From NCBI RefSeq assembly GCF_025061645.1, contig NZ_JANYMP010000015.1:124001-188000 (forward strand): a DNA stretch of 64,000 nt, in the 5' to 3' direction. The DNA comes from Umezawaea endophytica. GTDB taxonomy: Bacteria; Actinomycetota; Actinomycetes; Mycobacteriales; Pseudonocardiaceae. A model generated the notes under the pieces. That model did not search any database and was not told where the DNA came from. It was given only the letters and a program-made list of their open reading frames with translations. Position numbers and translations under genes: made by a program. The first letter of the stretch is position 1; every line of letters begins with the position of its first letter. Of the stretch, positions 17,418 to 25,046 are shown piece by piece.

Positions 17418-17873
17418 GTGGCACAGGAGAACGAGGTCGGGGACGCGCTGCTCGGCGCCGTGGCCGGCGTTGGCGGAGCGGTGGGAGCAGCCGTCGGCGC
17501 CCTGTTCAGAGCCGACGCCGCGCTCGACAAGACGCTCGGTTCGACCCAGGGCGCGGGTGCGCGGTTCGAGGTCCAGAAGGACACCGTGCTCGCCTCCGGC
17601 AAGATCATCAACGATCAGCTCGCGCTGCTGAAGCTCGCGTACCGGGACGCCTACGCGAAGCTCCGGGTCACCCTCGACGGTGCGGACGAGGTCAACGAGG
17701 GCATCGCTATCGCGTGGAACTCGCGCCTGGTCGACGCCGACGACTCGTACTCCGAACGCATCGAGATGTACATCACGAGCCTGACCAACCTCGTGGAGCA
17801 GCTCCGCACGTCTGCGGAGCAGTACGGGTTCAACGACGAAGAGATCTCGGCTTCCTTGGGAGTGCGTGCGTGA
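17418..17873 (+). CDS. PE-like ESX-associated protein (locus A)
   Basis: This 151-residue helical protein begins with a Gly/Ala-rich hydrophobic stretch (LLGAVAGVGGAVGAAVGALF) and continues with long helices. FEVQKDTVLASGKIINDQLALL aligns by eye with LKIEPSAIPAARKVFEDALTVL of the PE-like protein in locus B (56160-56549). It stands in an operon with a DUF3558 lipoprotein, a PPE-like protein and EspG, the usual company of PE-type proteins exported by ESX systems as a heterodimer with PPE. The classic Pro-Glu start is absent, so PE-like is an inference from position and helix pattern. Its stop overlaps the lipoprotein start (TGATG). Confidence 0.65.
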   Translation: MAQENEVGDALLGAVAGVGGAVGAAVGALFRADAALDKTLGSTQGAGARFEVQKDTVLASGKIINDQLALLKLAYRDAYAKLRVTLDGADEVNEGIAIAWNSRLVDADDSYSERIEMYITSLTNLVEQLRTSAEQYGFNDEEISASLGVRA

Positions 17874-18481
17874 TGTCGCGTGTTCGGTTCCTGGCGGTCG
17901 GCGCCGCTGTCCTCGCGCTGGCGGGGTGTTCCGCCGACCAGACCGGCCAGCCGAAACCTGAAACGTCGTCCACCGCCGGGACGGCCGCGCCGACCACCAC
18001 CACGTCGAAGTTCGACGCCCCGCCGCCGGTGCGACCGAAGGTGATCAAGCTCGACGGCGTCGACCCCTGCGCCGCGCTCACCGCGGCGCAGTTGAAGCAG
18101 TTGAAGGTCGCCACTCCCGTCAGCAAGCCGCTGGACGTCGCGAAGACCGGGAACCCCGCTCCGACCTGCACCAGCAGTTCGACGGGCTCGCAGATCTTCA
18201 GCTACAGCGTGTCGCTGGTCGTGGACCGCGGGGTCGACCTCTGGCAGGGCAGCGGGAACCTCGACGTCTCCCCGGCGCAGGTCTCGGGCTTCTCCGCCTT
18301 CCAGATCAAGCTCAAGGGCACCTCCAAGGGCGACTGCGTCGTCACGGTGGACGTCGCCGACGGGCAGCAGGTCTTCGTCCAGTTCCTGCCCATCGGTGAC
18401 GGCTTCACCCAGGACCAGATGTGCCAGAACGCGAAGCAGGGTGCGGAGATGGCCCTCGCCACGTTGCAGACCCTGAAGTGA
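17873..18481 (+). CDS. DUF3558 lipoprotein (locus A)
   Basis: This 202-residue protein has a lipoprotein signal with LALAGC and the lipidated Cys at 19, then a Thr/Ser/Pro-rich tether. The globular domain contains IKLDGVDPCAALTAAQLKQL, PAPTCTSSS and DCVVTVDVADGQQVFVQFL. The paired cysteines and the DPC-AL-TxAQ motif are typical of DUF3558, a family of mycobacterial and pseudonocardial lipoproteins (LppB-like) without known activity. It is co-transcribed with the PE-like, PPE-like and EspG genes. A paralogue sits in the equivalent locus B at 55445-56038, so DUF3558 proteins here appear to accompany the type VII cassette. Confidence 0.88.
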   Translation: MSRVRFLAVGAAVLALAGCSADQTGQPKPETSSTAGTAAPTTTTSKFDAPPPVRPKVIKLDGVDPCAALTAAQLKQLKVATPVSKPLDVAKTGNPAPTCTSSSTGSQIFSYSVSLVVDRGVDLWQGSGNLDVSPAQVSGFSAFQIKLKGTSKGDCVVTVDVADGQQVFVQFLPIGDGFTQDQMCQNAKQGAEMALATLQTLK

Positions 18482-18490
18482 GAGGGAGTC

Positions 18491-19789
18491 ATGGGCAACT
18501 ACAAGGACATCGCTGACCACCGCTTCGAGGGCTACGACAACCCCGCACTGGCGCAGCTCGTCACCAAGTTCAAGTCCGGTGACGGGGCGCAGAGGTTCAA
18601 CGAGGCTTCCCACGCCCTCCGCACGCTGGCGAAGAGCCTCGCCGACACCGACGAGGTGTTGCGCACGGAGCTCCGCAAGCTTGGTATCACCTGGCAGGGC
18701 GCGGCTGGTGAGAACGCGGGCAAGACGATCACGGCCGAAGCCGACTACGCGGACCAGAGCGTCGAATCGGGGCAGCAGAACGCCCAGGCGACCGCCGTGC
18801 AGAGCGCTTCCTACAGCGACTCGCGGGACGGCATGCCCGAGCCGGACAAGCTGCGGGGCGACACGGAGACCTCGCTGGTCGACGACGTCGGCGGGTTCTT
18901 CGGGTACGAGACCGACCACGCGCAGGAGGTCAAGGAGACCAACGCCGCGCGGGAGCAGACGATTCGCGGGCTGACGCAGTACACCGAGGCCAGTCGGGAC
19001 GCGTTGAACCAGTTCCAGGTGCCCGGTCAGCCGCCGAACTTCGAGGTCACCAGCACCTCCGCCACGGTCGGTGCTCCGGTCGGCACCGGTATCCCCGGTA
19101 TCGGCAGCCCCACCCCCGGCATTCCCGGCGGTGGTTCCGTCGGTTCGCCGGTCGGCGGTGTCGGTGGTGTTCCCGGTGGTGGCGTTCTGCCTCCTCCGCA
19201 ACCTCCCGGTGGTGGCACGCCCCTGCCTCCCGGTGGTGGCACGCAGTTGCCGCCCGGTGGTGGTACCGGTGTTCTGCCTCCCGGCATCGGCACGGTCGTC
19301 AACCCGCCCGCGGCGGCGGGGCTGTCCAGGGGTGGTGGGTTCGGGCCTGGATTGGGGATCGGGCTCGGGTTGGCGGGTGCGGCCGGGTTGGGGGCCGTTG
19401 CGGCTGGGGCGAAGGGGGCGCAGGTCATTCGTGGGGCTGGTGGGCCCGGTACGGGGGCCGCGCCGAAGGTGCCCGTGGTGAAGCCCGGTGTGCCCGGAGT
19501 CGGTGGCAACGGCACGATCGGTGGCGCGGGCAAGTCCGGTGTGGCCGGTGTGCCGGTCGACGGTGACGAGCGCGCCAACCGGGGAACCGGTGCGGCCGGT
19601 GCCGGTGGTCGGGGTGTGCGCGGTGGGGCCGGGGCGATGATGCAGCCCGCCGCGGCGGCCGGGCGGGGTGCCGAGGGTGACGAGGACGACGAGCACGTGC
19701 GCAAGTACGGGGTCGACTCGGACGACGTCTTCGGCGACGATCGGATGGTCGTGCAGTCCGTCATCGGTGAGGAACCCCAGAACAAGTGA
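18491..19789 (+). CDS. PPE-like type VII substrate with Gly/Pro-rich region (locus A)
   Basis: This 432-residue protein has an N-terminal helical domain of about 180 residues with the WxG turn (LGITWQGAAGENAGKTI), like PPE or WXG100 substrates of ESX systems. A long Gly/Pro/Val-rich low-complexity part (about residues 190-370) follows, and then an acidic tail EGDEDDEHVRKYGVDSDD leading into VFGDDRMVVQSVIGEE. The same tail motif ends the locus B homologue. A glycine-rich hydrophobic patch (GPGLGIGLGLAGAAGLGAVA) lies near the middle. The EspG chaperone gene overlaps its stop by GTGA, which fits a PPE-EspG pair. It is probably exported to the cell surface. Its function there is unknown. Confidence 0.8.
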   Translation: MGNYKDIADHRFEGYDNPALAQLVTKFKSGDGAQRFNEASHALRTLAKSLADTDEVLRTELRKLGITWQGAAGENAGKTITAEADYADQSVESGQQNAQATAVQSASYSDSRDGMPEPDKLRGDTETSLVDDVGGFFGYETDHAQEVKETNAAREQTIRGLTQYTEASRDALNQFQVPGQPPNFEVTSTSATVGAPVGTGIPGIGSPTPGIPGGGSVGSPVGGVGGVPGGGVLPPPQPPGGGTPLPPGGGTQLPPGGGTGVLPPGIGTVVNPPAAAGLSRGGGFGPGLGIGLGLAGAAGLGAVAAGAKGAQVIRGAGGPGTGAAPKVPVVKPGVPGVGGNGTIGGAGKSGVAGVPVDGDERANRGTGAAGAGGRGVRGGAGAMMQPAAAAGRGAEGDEDDEHVRKYGVDSDDVFGDDRMVVQSVIGEEPQNK

Positions 19790-20559
19790 CATCTCCGGGC
19801 TCGCTCGTGCTCTCCGCGCTGGAGTTCGACGTCGTGTGGGAGGCGGCCCGCCTGACACGGCGCAACGTCGCCCTCGACGTGCCGAGTCCCGGCATCACCC
19901 ACGCGGAACGCGCGGAGTTCGTCCGGAACGCGTGGGCGTCGCTCGAAGGACGTGGCCTGGCCCGCGGTGGCCGGGTCACGTCCGAGATCGCGGACACCCT
20001 GGCGCTGCTGGGGAATCCGCAGGTGTCGATCGACATCTGGATCTGGGCCGGTGGGCGGAAGATCAAGGGGCTCGCGGCGGCCGCGGACGAGGACGCCGTG
20101 CTGGCCGTCGTCGACGGCGCCGAGGTGTGGCTGATCGAGTCCCGCGGCAGCGCGCTGGCGGAAGCGGCGGTGTCCGTCGCGGGTGACATGCCCGCCGGGT
20201 TCGGGCGGTCGATCAGCCTGCCGAACGACGTGCTGCGCGCGGCGTCCGACGAGGCGGGGCGCAACCCGGAGAAGCTGGTGCTCGCGTTGGAGCGCAAGGG
20301 ATTGCCGCTGAGCGACGCGCAGGAGCTGGCGCGGATGGCGGACGGCATGGGCACGCGCGGCCAGTTCGGCGCCGAACGCGCGCGGCACGGCGGCCCGCCC
20401 GCGCGCGCGGACCGGGTGGTGGCGTTCCACGACACGACCTCCGGCCGCTTCCTGCACCAGGTCCGCCCCAGCACGGACGGCCGGAACTGGAGCACGATCA
20501 CCCCCGTCGACAACGCGCGCCTCGCGGGCTGCCTCTGGGAGCTGCTGCAAGAGGTCTGA
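19786..20559 (+). CDS. espG: EspG-family ESX secretion chaperone (locus A)
   Basis: This 257-residue cytoplasmic protein belongs to the ESX secretion-associated EspG family, which binds the tip of PPE proteins and keeps PE-PPE dimers soluble before export. Family features include the opening LSALEFDVVWEAARLTRRNVALDVPSPG, a central antiparallel sheet (VSIDIWIWAGGRKIKGLAA), and the ending RVVAFHDTTSGRFLHQVRPS with the WSTITPVDN block. The GTG start overlaps the PPE-like stop by 4 bp, so the chaperone is made together with its presumed client. The EspG of locus B shares the same architecture. Confidence 0.9.
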   Translation: MTSPGSLVLSALEFDVVWEAARLTRRNVALDVPSPGITHAERAEFVRNAWASLEGRGLARGGRVTSEIADTLALLGNPQVSIDIWIWAGGRKIKGLAAAADEDAVLAVVDGAEVWLIESRGSALAEAAVSVAGDMPAGFGRSISLPNDVLRAASDEAGRNPEKLVLALERKGLPLSDAQELARMADGMGTRGQFGAERARHGGPPARADRVVAFHDTTSGRFLHQVRPSTDGRNWSTITPVDNARLAGCLWELLQEV

Positions 20560-20718
20560 CCGGGAACCGAGCGGCGCGCCACCACGTCGATCCCTGTACG
20601 GGCCCGGAGACCCGCGGCCACGAGTCGTCGGATGCCCTTGATGGATGACATGACGCGATAAAGCGCGTCCCCGTCGCGGAACGGCTCTAGCATTCAGAAG
20701 ACGGTCAAGGGGGTTGGT

Positions 20719-21024
20719 GTGGCGCTCGCGAAGTTCAACGCCGAAGCGATGGACCACTGCCGGAGCACGGCTTCCAGCGAGGCCGGGCACCTCGGCGCGG
20801 TGGGCGACGGCTTCGCCGACCTGTACGGGAACCCCGACATCTTCGGCAAACTGGCCAGTTCCGGCGGGGTGGCGTCCGCCGCGTCGGGCGTGGACGAGGC
20901 CGCGGGCACCGAGTTCGCCGCCGCCGAAACGCTCCTCGGCAAGGTCGAACGGGCGCTCGACACGATCCAGCAGGCCGTCGCGAACACCGACGACCAGGGC
21001 GCCGACAACTTCCGGATGGTGTGA
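20719..21024 (+). CDS. EspC-like small type VII partner protein
   Basis: This 101-residue helical protein (MALAKFNAEAMDHCRSTASS at its start, ending DNFRMV) resembles the EspC/DUF2580 class of small proteins that accompany ESX-secreted effectors. It lacks a signal peptide and a strong WxG. The GTG start is preceded by AAGGGGG, and TAGCAT about 25 bp upstream may be its -10. The gene ends 3 bp before a large WXG100-transglycosylase gene, so it is probably the export partner or chaperone of that effector. A second small-protein/effector pair of the same design occurs at 60220-62501 on the other strand. Confidence 0.72.
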   Translation: MALAKFNAEAMDHCRSTASSEAGHLGAVGDGFADLYGNPDIFGKLASSGGVASAASGVDEAAGTEFAAAETLLGKVERALDTIQQAVANTDDQGADNFRMV

Positions 21025-21027
21025 CCC

Positions 21028-22236
21028 ATGAGCGCGAAGGACGAGGTGGCGGCCCTGCCCGGCGGGCAGGCGCTCGCCGCGCTGGCGGAGAAGGTCGACA
21101 CCGCGCGGCCCGAGGCGGTCCGCGACATCGCGACCAGGTGGAAGGACGCCGCGGCCAAGTGCGGCGACAGCGGGAACGCGGTGCAGCAGTCGGTGAGCAG
21201 GCTCGACGGCGCCTGGGAAGGCGGGTCCGCCGACGGGTTCGTCGCGTACATGGGTGAGTTCGGCAAGTCCGGCACCTCGCTCAAGGACGCGCTGACCAAC
21301 GCCGCCGCCGACCTGGAATCGGTGGCGGGCGCGCTGGAGACGGCCAAGACCTCGATGACCCGGATCTGCGAGGACCTGCTGAGCGCCGTGCGCGCGGCCC
21401 GGACCCGGAACGCGGCGATGCCGCCGGAGGACGTGGACGGGATCATCCGCGAGCTGTGCGCCGACGCCGCGGGCGACGCCGGTCCGGTGGTGGACACCGC
21501 CGAGAACGCGCTGAGCTCGGCACTGGGGGCGTTGAAGGGGCGGGCTTCGGGGATCGCGCCCAAGTTCTCGACGATGGCGGATCCGGGGGTGCAGGTGTTC
21601 ATGCCCTCCCCTGGGGATCCGATCGCCTGGTCGCCGATGCCCGAGGCCCAGACCACCACCTCCGCCGCCGAGGTCGCGCCCGCGCCGGTGGCGCAGGAGG
21701 CTCCGGCCGCGGCTCAGCAGACCGGCGGCGGGTCGTCCGGCGGAGGCGGTGGCTCCGGCGGAGGCAGTGGCGGTGGCGGCGGTTTTGGTGGCGGAGGCTC
21801 TGGTGGAGGCGGCGGGGGCGGTGGCGGGTTCGGCGGATTCGGGTCCAGCGGGCCGCCGCCGTCGAGCGGCCCGCCGCCGGGGAACGTCGACCAGTGGATC
21901 CGCGAAGCCATCAAGATCTTGCAGGCCAACGGGATCCCGGTCACCGAGGAGAACATCGACGAGATCTGGACGATCATCGAGAAGGAGTCCGGCGGCAACC
22001 CGCACGCGCTGAACGACTGGGACTCGAACGCCGCGGCGGGGACGCCGTCCAAGGGGCTGATGCAGTGCATCGACCCGACGTTCCAGGCGCACAAGCTGCC
22101 GGGCCACGACGACATCTACAACCCGGTGGACAACATCATCGCCGGCGTCCGGTACACGTTCTCGCGGTACGGCGGGTTCGAGGGGCATCCGGGGCTGGCC
22201 TCGATGGCGGGTGGCGGCGGGTACCAGGGCTACTGA
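21028..22236 (+). CDS. Type VII effector: WXG100-like domain, Gly linker, lytic transglycosylase
   Basis: This 402-residue protein has three parts. Residues 1-190 are helical with a WXG100-like centre (LDGAWEGGSADGFVAYMGEF). Residues about 230-275 are a glycine-rich linker. Residues about 285-402 form an SLT/lysozyme-like domain (IIEKESGGNPHALNDWDSN, SKGLMQCIDPTF, NIIAGVRYTFSRYGG) with probable catalytic Glu320. There is no Sec signal, so secretion through an ESX system is likely, and the enzyme would cut peptidoglycan outside the membrane. It is co-transcribed with the EspC-like gene immediately upstream. It could remodel the wall for secretion or growth, or serve as an antibacterial effector. 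No immunity gene is obvious. Confidence 0.85.
   Translation: MSAKDEVAALPGGQALAALAEKVDTARPEAVRDIATRWKDAAAKCGDSGNAVQQSVSRLDGAWEGGSADGFVAYMGEFGKSGTSLKDALTNAAADLESVAGALETAKTSMTRICEDLLSAVRAARTRNAAMPPEDVDGIIRELCADAAGDAGPVVDTAENALSSALGALKGRASGIAPKFSTMADPGVQVFMPSPGDPIAWSPMPEAQTTTSAAEVAPAPVAQEAPAAAQQTGGGSSGGGGGSGGGSGGGGGFGGGGSGGGGGGGGGFGGFGSSGPPPSSGPPPGNVDQWIREAIKILQANGIPVTEENIDEIWTIIEKESGGNPHALNDWDSNAAAGTPSKGLMQCIDPTFQAHKLPGHDDIYNPVDNIIAGVRYTFSRYGGFEGHPGLASMAGGGGYQGY
21722..21843 (+). repeat. Glycine-codon repeat (low-complexity linker)
   Basis: Imperfect GGN-type triplets encode runs of Gly broken by Ser and Phe inside the transglycosylase gene. This is an internal coding repeat, not a CRISPR or mobile element. 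It is prone to slippage, so length variation between strains would be expected. Confidence 0.85.
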
Positions 22237-22242
22237 CACCTG

Positions 22243-22262
22243 CTGCCGGGCGCGTCCGGCAG
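22243..22262 (+). terminator. Hairpin after the transglycosylase gene
   Basis: CTGCCGG and CCGGCAG form a 7-bp stem with a 6-nt loop seven bases after the stop. There is no T run. The aminotransferase -10 hexamer starts directly behind it. Confidence 0.5.
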
Positions 22263-22263
22263 T

Positions 22264-22269
22264 TAGCCT
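22264..22269 (+). promoter_or_regulatory. Leaderless-type -10 hexamer of the aminotransferase gene
   Basis: TAGCCT is separated by 6 nt from the ATG at 22276, and no Shine-Dalgarno sequence lies between them. Confidence 0.5.
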
Positions 22270-22275
22270 GGCGTC

Positions 22276-23442
22276 ATGCCGGATGACCTGCGCCGCCTGT
22301 CCGTCGCCGCTCGGGCGGACGTGCCGCCGTTCCACGTCATGGACGTGATGTCCGCCGCCGCGCGCCGTCAGCGGTTGCACGGCGACGTGGTGTCGTTCGC
22401 CGCCGGGCAGCCGTCCAGCCAGGCGCCCTCGCCGGTGATCGAGGCCGCGGCGCGGGCGTTGCGGGAGCAGACCCTGGGCTACACCGAGCAGCTCGGGATC
22501 CTGGAGGTCCGGGAAGCCCTCGCCGGGCACTACGCGCGGCAGTACGGGCTGGAGATCGGGCCTGGCGACGTGGTGATGACCACCGGGTCCTCCGGCGCGT
22601 TCCTGCTGGCGTTCCTCGCGGCGTTCGACCCAGGGGACCGGGTCGCGCTCGCCAGGCCGGGGTACCCGGCCTACCGCAACATCCTGCGCGCGCTGGGGTG
22701 CGAGGTCGTCGAGCTGCCCTGCGGGCCCGAGACCCGGTTCCAGCCGACCGTGGAGATGCTGGCCGACGTCGGTCCGCTGGACGGGCTGGTCGTGGCCAGT
22801 CCCGCCAACCCGACCGGGACGGTGCTCGACGTCGACGAGTTGGCCGCACTGGCGGAGTGGTGCGCGGAGCGGGGTGTGCAGCTCGTCAGCGACGAGATCT
22901 ACCACGGCATCAGCTACGGGCGGCCGCTCGCGTGCGCGTGGACCACGTCGCGGGAGGCCGTGGTGGTCAACTCGTTCTCCAAGGCGTTCGCCATGACGGG
23001 GTGGCGGCTGGGGTGGATGCTGGTGCCCGAGCGGCTGCACCGGGCCGTCGACCGGTTGACCGGGAACTTCACGCTGTGCCCGCCCGCGCTCGCGCAGCAC
23101 GCCGCCGTGGCCGCGTTCGAACCCGAGTCGTACGCGGAGATGGGCCTGCTGGTGGACCGGTACCGGGAGAACCGGGACCTGCTGCTGAGCGGGCTGCACG
23201 ACGTGGGGATCGACCGGGTGGCGCCCGCCGACGGGGCGTTCTACGCCTATGCCGACGTGCGGCACCTGACCGACGACTCGCTGTCGTTCTGCCGCGAGCT
23301 CCTGGACGACACCGGTGTCGCGATCGTGCCCGGTGTCGACTTCGACCCGGTGCACGGGCACGAGTTCGTGCGGTTCTCGTTCGCCGGGGCCACGACGGAC
23401 ATCTCCGAGGGGCTGCGGCGGCTCAAGTCGTGGCTGGCCTGA
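22276..23442 (+). CDS. Class I/II pyridoxal-phosphate aminotransferase
   Basis: This 388-residue fold-type I aminotransferase contains the expected signatures: SFAAGQPSSQAPSPVIEAA near the N-terminus, TTGSSGAFLLAFLAAFDPGD, ASPANPTGTVLD with the PLP-binding Asn, and SFSKAFAMTGWRLGW with the Schiff-base Lys236. It resembles aspartate/alanine-type or MalY/PatA-like transaminases, but the substrate cannot be fixed from sequence. The ATG lies 6 nt behind a TAGCCT hexamer, which suggests a leaderless transcript. It stands alone between the type VII effector gene and a small membrane protein, so the neighbours give no pathway clue. Confidence 0.9.
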   Translation: MPDDLRRLSVAARADVPPFHVMDVMSAAARRQRLHGDVVSFAAGQPSSQAPSPVIEAAARALREQTLGYTEQLGILEVREALAGHYARQYGLEIGPGDVVMTTGSSGAFLLAFLAAFDPGDRVALARPGYPAYRNILRALGCEVVELPCGPETRFQPTVEMLADVGPLDGLVVASPANPTGTVLDVDELAALAEWCAERGVQLVSDEIYHGISYGRPLACAWTTSREAVVVNSFSKAFAMTGWRLGWMLVPERLHRAVDRLTGNFTLCPPALAQHAAVAAFEPESYAEMGLLVDRYRENRDLLLSGLHDVGIDRVAPADGAFYAYADVRHLTDDSLSFCRELLDDTGVAIVPGVDFDPVHGHEFVRFSFAGATTDISEGLRRLKSWLA

Positions 23443-23502
23443 GGAACTTCCCGGCCACCACGATCGTTCACCAAGTAAGAAACTCTCAGGGGGAGGCGCA
23501 CT

Positions 23503-23658
23503 ATGGTCCGGATCATCGCGGTGCTGTTGGCGATCTGGTTGGCGCTGACGATCCTCGGCGCTGTGGTCAAGGGTGTGTTCTGGCTGGCCGTCGTCGGCGG
23601 TGTGCTGTTCCTCGGCACCGCGGCCTACGGGGCGATCAAGAGTCGGTCGAAGACCTGA
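23503..23658 (+). CDS. 51-residue two-helix hydrophobic protein
   Basis: This short gene encodes a protein with two hydrophobic helices (about residues 4-22 and 24-43) and a basic tail ending KSRSKT. It resembles the small 'hydrophobic protein' family common in actinobacteria (pattern LxxLGxVxKGxFWLAVxGxxLFLGTAAYG), which has no known function. A strong GGGGGAGG ribosome binding site lies 6 nt before the ATG, which supports real translation. It stands between the aminotransferase and potassium-channel genes, each of which has its own start signals. Confidence 0.8.
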   Translation: MVRIIAVLLAIWLALTILGAVVKGVFWLAVVGGVLFLGTAAYGAIKSRSKT

Positions 23659-23712
23659 ACCCGATGACCTGAACCACTGGAAAACCGCAGGTCGAGCGTT
23701 CAGTATGGGGCG

Positions 23713-24462
23713 ATGCTCCAAGCTGACGAACGTCGCCTCGCCGAGTGGGAGGCGCGCGCCGAGTGGCCTCTGACGGGGCTGGCGGTCGTGTTCCTCATCG
23801 CCTACGCCTGGCAGGTGCTGGACGACGGCGCCACGCCGGGCGTGCGGACGGGGCTGGAGATCGCGCTCTGGGTGGTCTGGCTGGTGTTCGCGGTCGACTA
23901 CGCGGTGCGGTTGAAGCTGGCCGTGAACAAGCCGAAGTTCATCGTCCGGCACCTGTTCGACCTGCTCGCCGTGGTGCTGCCGGTGGTGCGGCAACTGCGG
24001 GTGCTGCGCCTGATCACCGTGCTGAACGTGCTGAACAAGCGGCTGGCGGGCAAGATCCGGCAGCGCGTGGGCATCTACGTGGCCGGTGTGACGCTGATGG
24101 TCGGCCTGTGCGCGTCGCTGGCCGTGCTGGACGCCGAACGCCACCAGGAGAACGCCACCATCACGACGTTCGGCGACGCGCTCTGGTGGACGTTGACCAC
24201 GATCTCGACCGTCGGCTACGGCGACCGCTACCCGGTGAGCTGGGAGGGGCGGATGGTCGCGGGCCTGCTCATGGTCGGCGGCATCGCCCTGCTGGGTGTC
24301 ATCACCGGCACGATCGCGTCGTGGCTGGTGGAGAAGCTCAGCGGGGTCGAGCAGCAGCTCGAGCGGGCCGACGAGGCGCTGCTCACGGAGGTCCGCTCGC
24401 TGCGCGCCGAACTGGCCGAGATGCGGGCCGAGCTGAACAGCCGGTCAGCCGAGCACGCCTAG
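23713..24462 (+). CDS. Voltage-gated-type potassium channel
   Basis: This 249-residue membrane protein is a potassium channel subunit. It has four N-terminal hydrophobic helices, an Arg-containing S4-like segment (RQLRVLRLITVLNVLNKR, about 93-110), then two helices flanking the pore loop with the selectivity filter TVGYGD at 166-171. The C-terminus (about 207-244) is a predicted coiled coil that probably holds the tetramer together. There is no RCK domain, so gating is likely by voltage or an unknown signal. The ATG follows CAGTAT by 6 nt, compatible with a leaderless start. Its 3' end overlaps the convergent HAD gene by 18 bp. Confidence 0.92.
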   Translation: MLQADERRLAEWEARAEWPLTGLAVVFLIAYAWQVLDDGATPGVRTGLEIALWVVWLVFAVDYAVRLKLAVNKPKFIVRHLFDLLAVVLPVVRQLRVLRLITVLNVLNKRLAGKIRQRVGIYVAGVTLMVGLCASLAVLDAERHQENATITTFGDALWWTLTTISTVGYGDRYPVSWEGRMVAGLLMVGGIALLGVITGTIASWLVEKLSGVEQQLERADEALLTEVRSLRAELAEMRAELNSRSAEHA

Positions 24463-25032
24463 CCGCACGAGCTGCTCGCGCGCGGGAACGGCGCCCAGCC
24501 ACAGCACGCCGCCCATGCCGGCTTCGAGAGCGCCGTCGATGTTGCTCTGCCGGTCGTCGAAGAACACGCAGTCCTCCGGCGTGGTGCCCAGCCTGCGCGC
24601 CAACGCCTCCCAGATCGCCGGGTCCGGTTTGGCGACGCCCAGGTCGCCGGAGAACACCAGGTGCCGGAAGTTCTTCGCCCAGGGCTGCTCCTCGACAACC
24701 CGGCCGAACGACGACGGCGCGTTGGACAGCAGCGCGAGCGGCAGGTCGGCGAGTTCCTCCAGCAGAGCCAGGGACTCCGGGTCCGGCTGGAGCCACCCCT
24801 CGGTGTCCACGTCGGTCAGCGAGGCCGCCAGCTCCGGTGACACGGACGTCCCCAGCACGTCGCCGACCGCCCGCCAGTAGTCCAGGTCGGACTGCCCGCG
24901 GTCGTAGGCGTCGCGGGCGGCCCAGTACACGTCGTCGAACCGCTCCTCCGGAGCGCCCAGCATCGACGCCAACGTCGGCAGCGCCGCCGTCCGGGTGCTG
25001 ATGACCTCGCCGTAGTCGAACACGATCCACAT
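24445..25032 (-). CDS. HAD-superfamily hydrolase
   Basis: This 195-residue cytosolic protein is a haloacid-dehalogenase-type hydrolase. Motif I is FDYGEVIS with the nucleophile Asp6, motif II is ALLSNAPS with the Ser/Asn position, motif III is the Lys in GVAKPDPAIW, and motif IV is FFDDRQSN. A helical cap lies between motifs I and II. Phosphatase or phosphoglucomutase-like activity is possible, and the substrate is unknown. I start at the ATG with GGGAG upstream. A TTG 18 bp earlier overlaps the threonine aldolase stop. It is probably co-transcribed with the threonine aldolase gene, from which it is separated by 14 bp. Confidence 0.88.
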   Translation of the reverse strand: MWIVFDYGEVISTRTAALPTLASMLGAPEERFDDVYWAARDAYDRGQSDLDYWRAVGDVLGTSVSPELAASLTDVDTEGWLQPDPESLALLEELADLPLALLSNAPSSFGRVVEEQPWAKNFRHLVFSGDLGVAKPDPAIWEALARRLGTTPEDCVFFDDRQSNIDGALEAGMGGVLWLGAVPAREQLVRLGVLG

Positions 25033-25046
25033 GGACGAACGCTCCC

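Noticed and set aside
20560..20718. A - strand frame reading MSSIKGIRRLVAAGLRART near 20650
   Set aside because: It looks protein-like for about 40 residues, but it has no ribosome binding site and soon runs antisense into espG. The + strand elements of the EspC-like gene promoter explain the gap.
21722..21843. Short-period repeats that resemble a repeat array
   Set aside because: They are glycine codons within the transglycosylase linker, with no constant spacer or repeat length, so this is not a CRISPR array. The same applies to the Pro/Gly repeats at 57270-57830 and 19063-19540.
19027..24144. A 1705-codon open frame on the - strand
   Set aside because: It runs antisense through the PPE-like, EspG, EspC-like, transglycosylase, aminotransferase and channel genes, all of which have clear domains on the + strand. 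Long antisense frames are expected at this GC content, and the translation is low-complexity Arg/Gly/His-rich.
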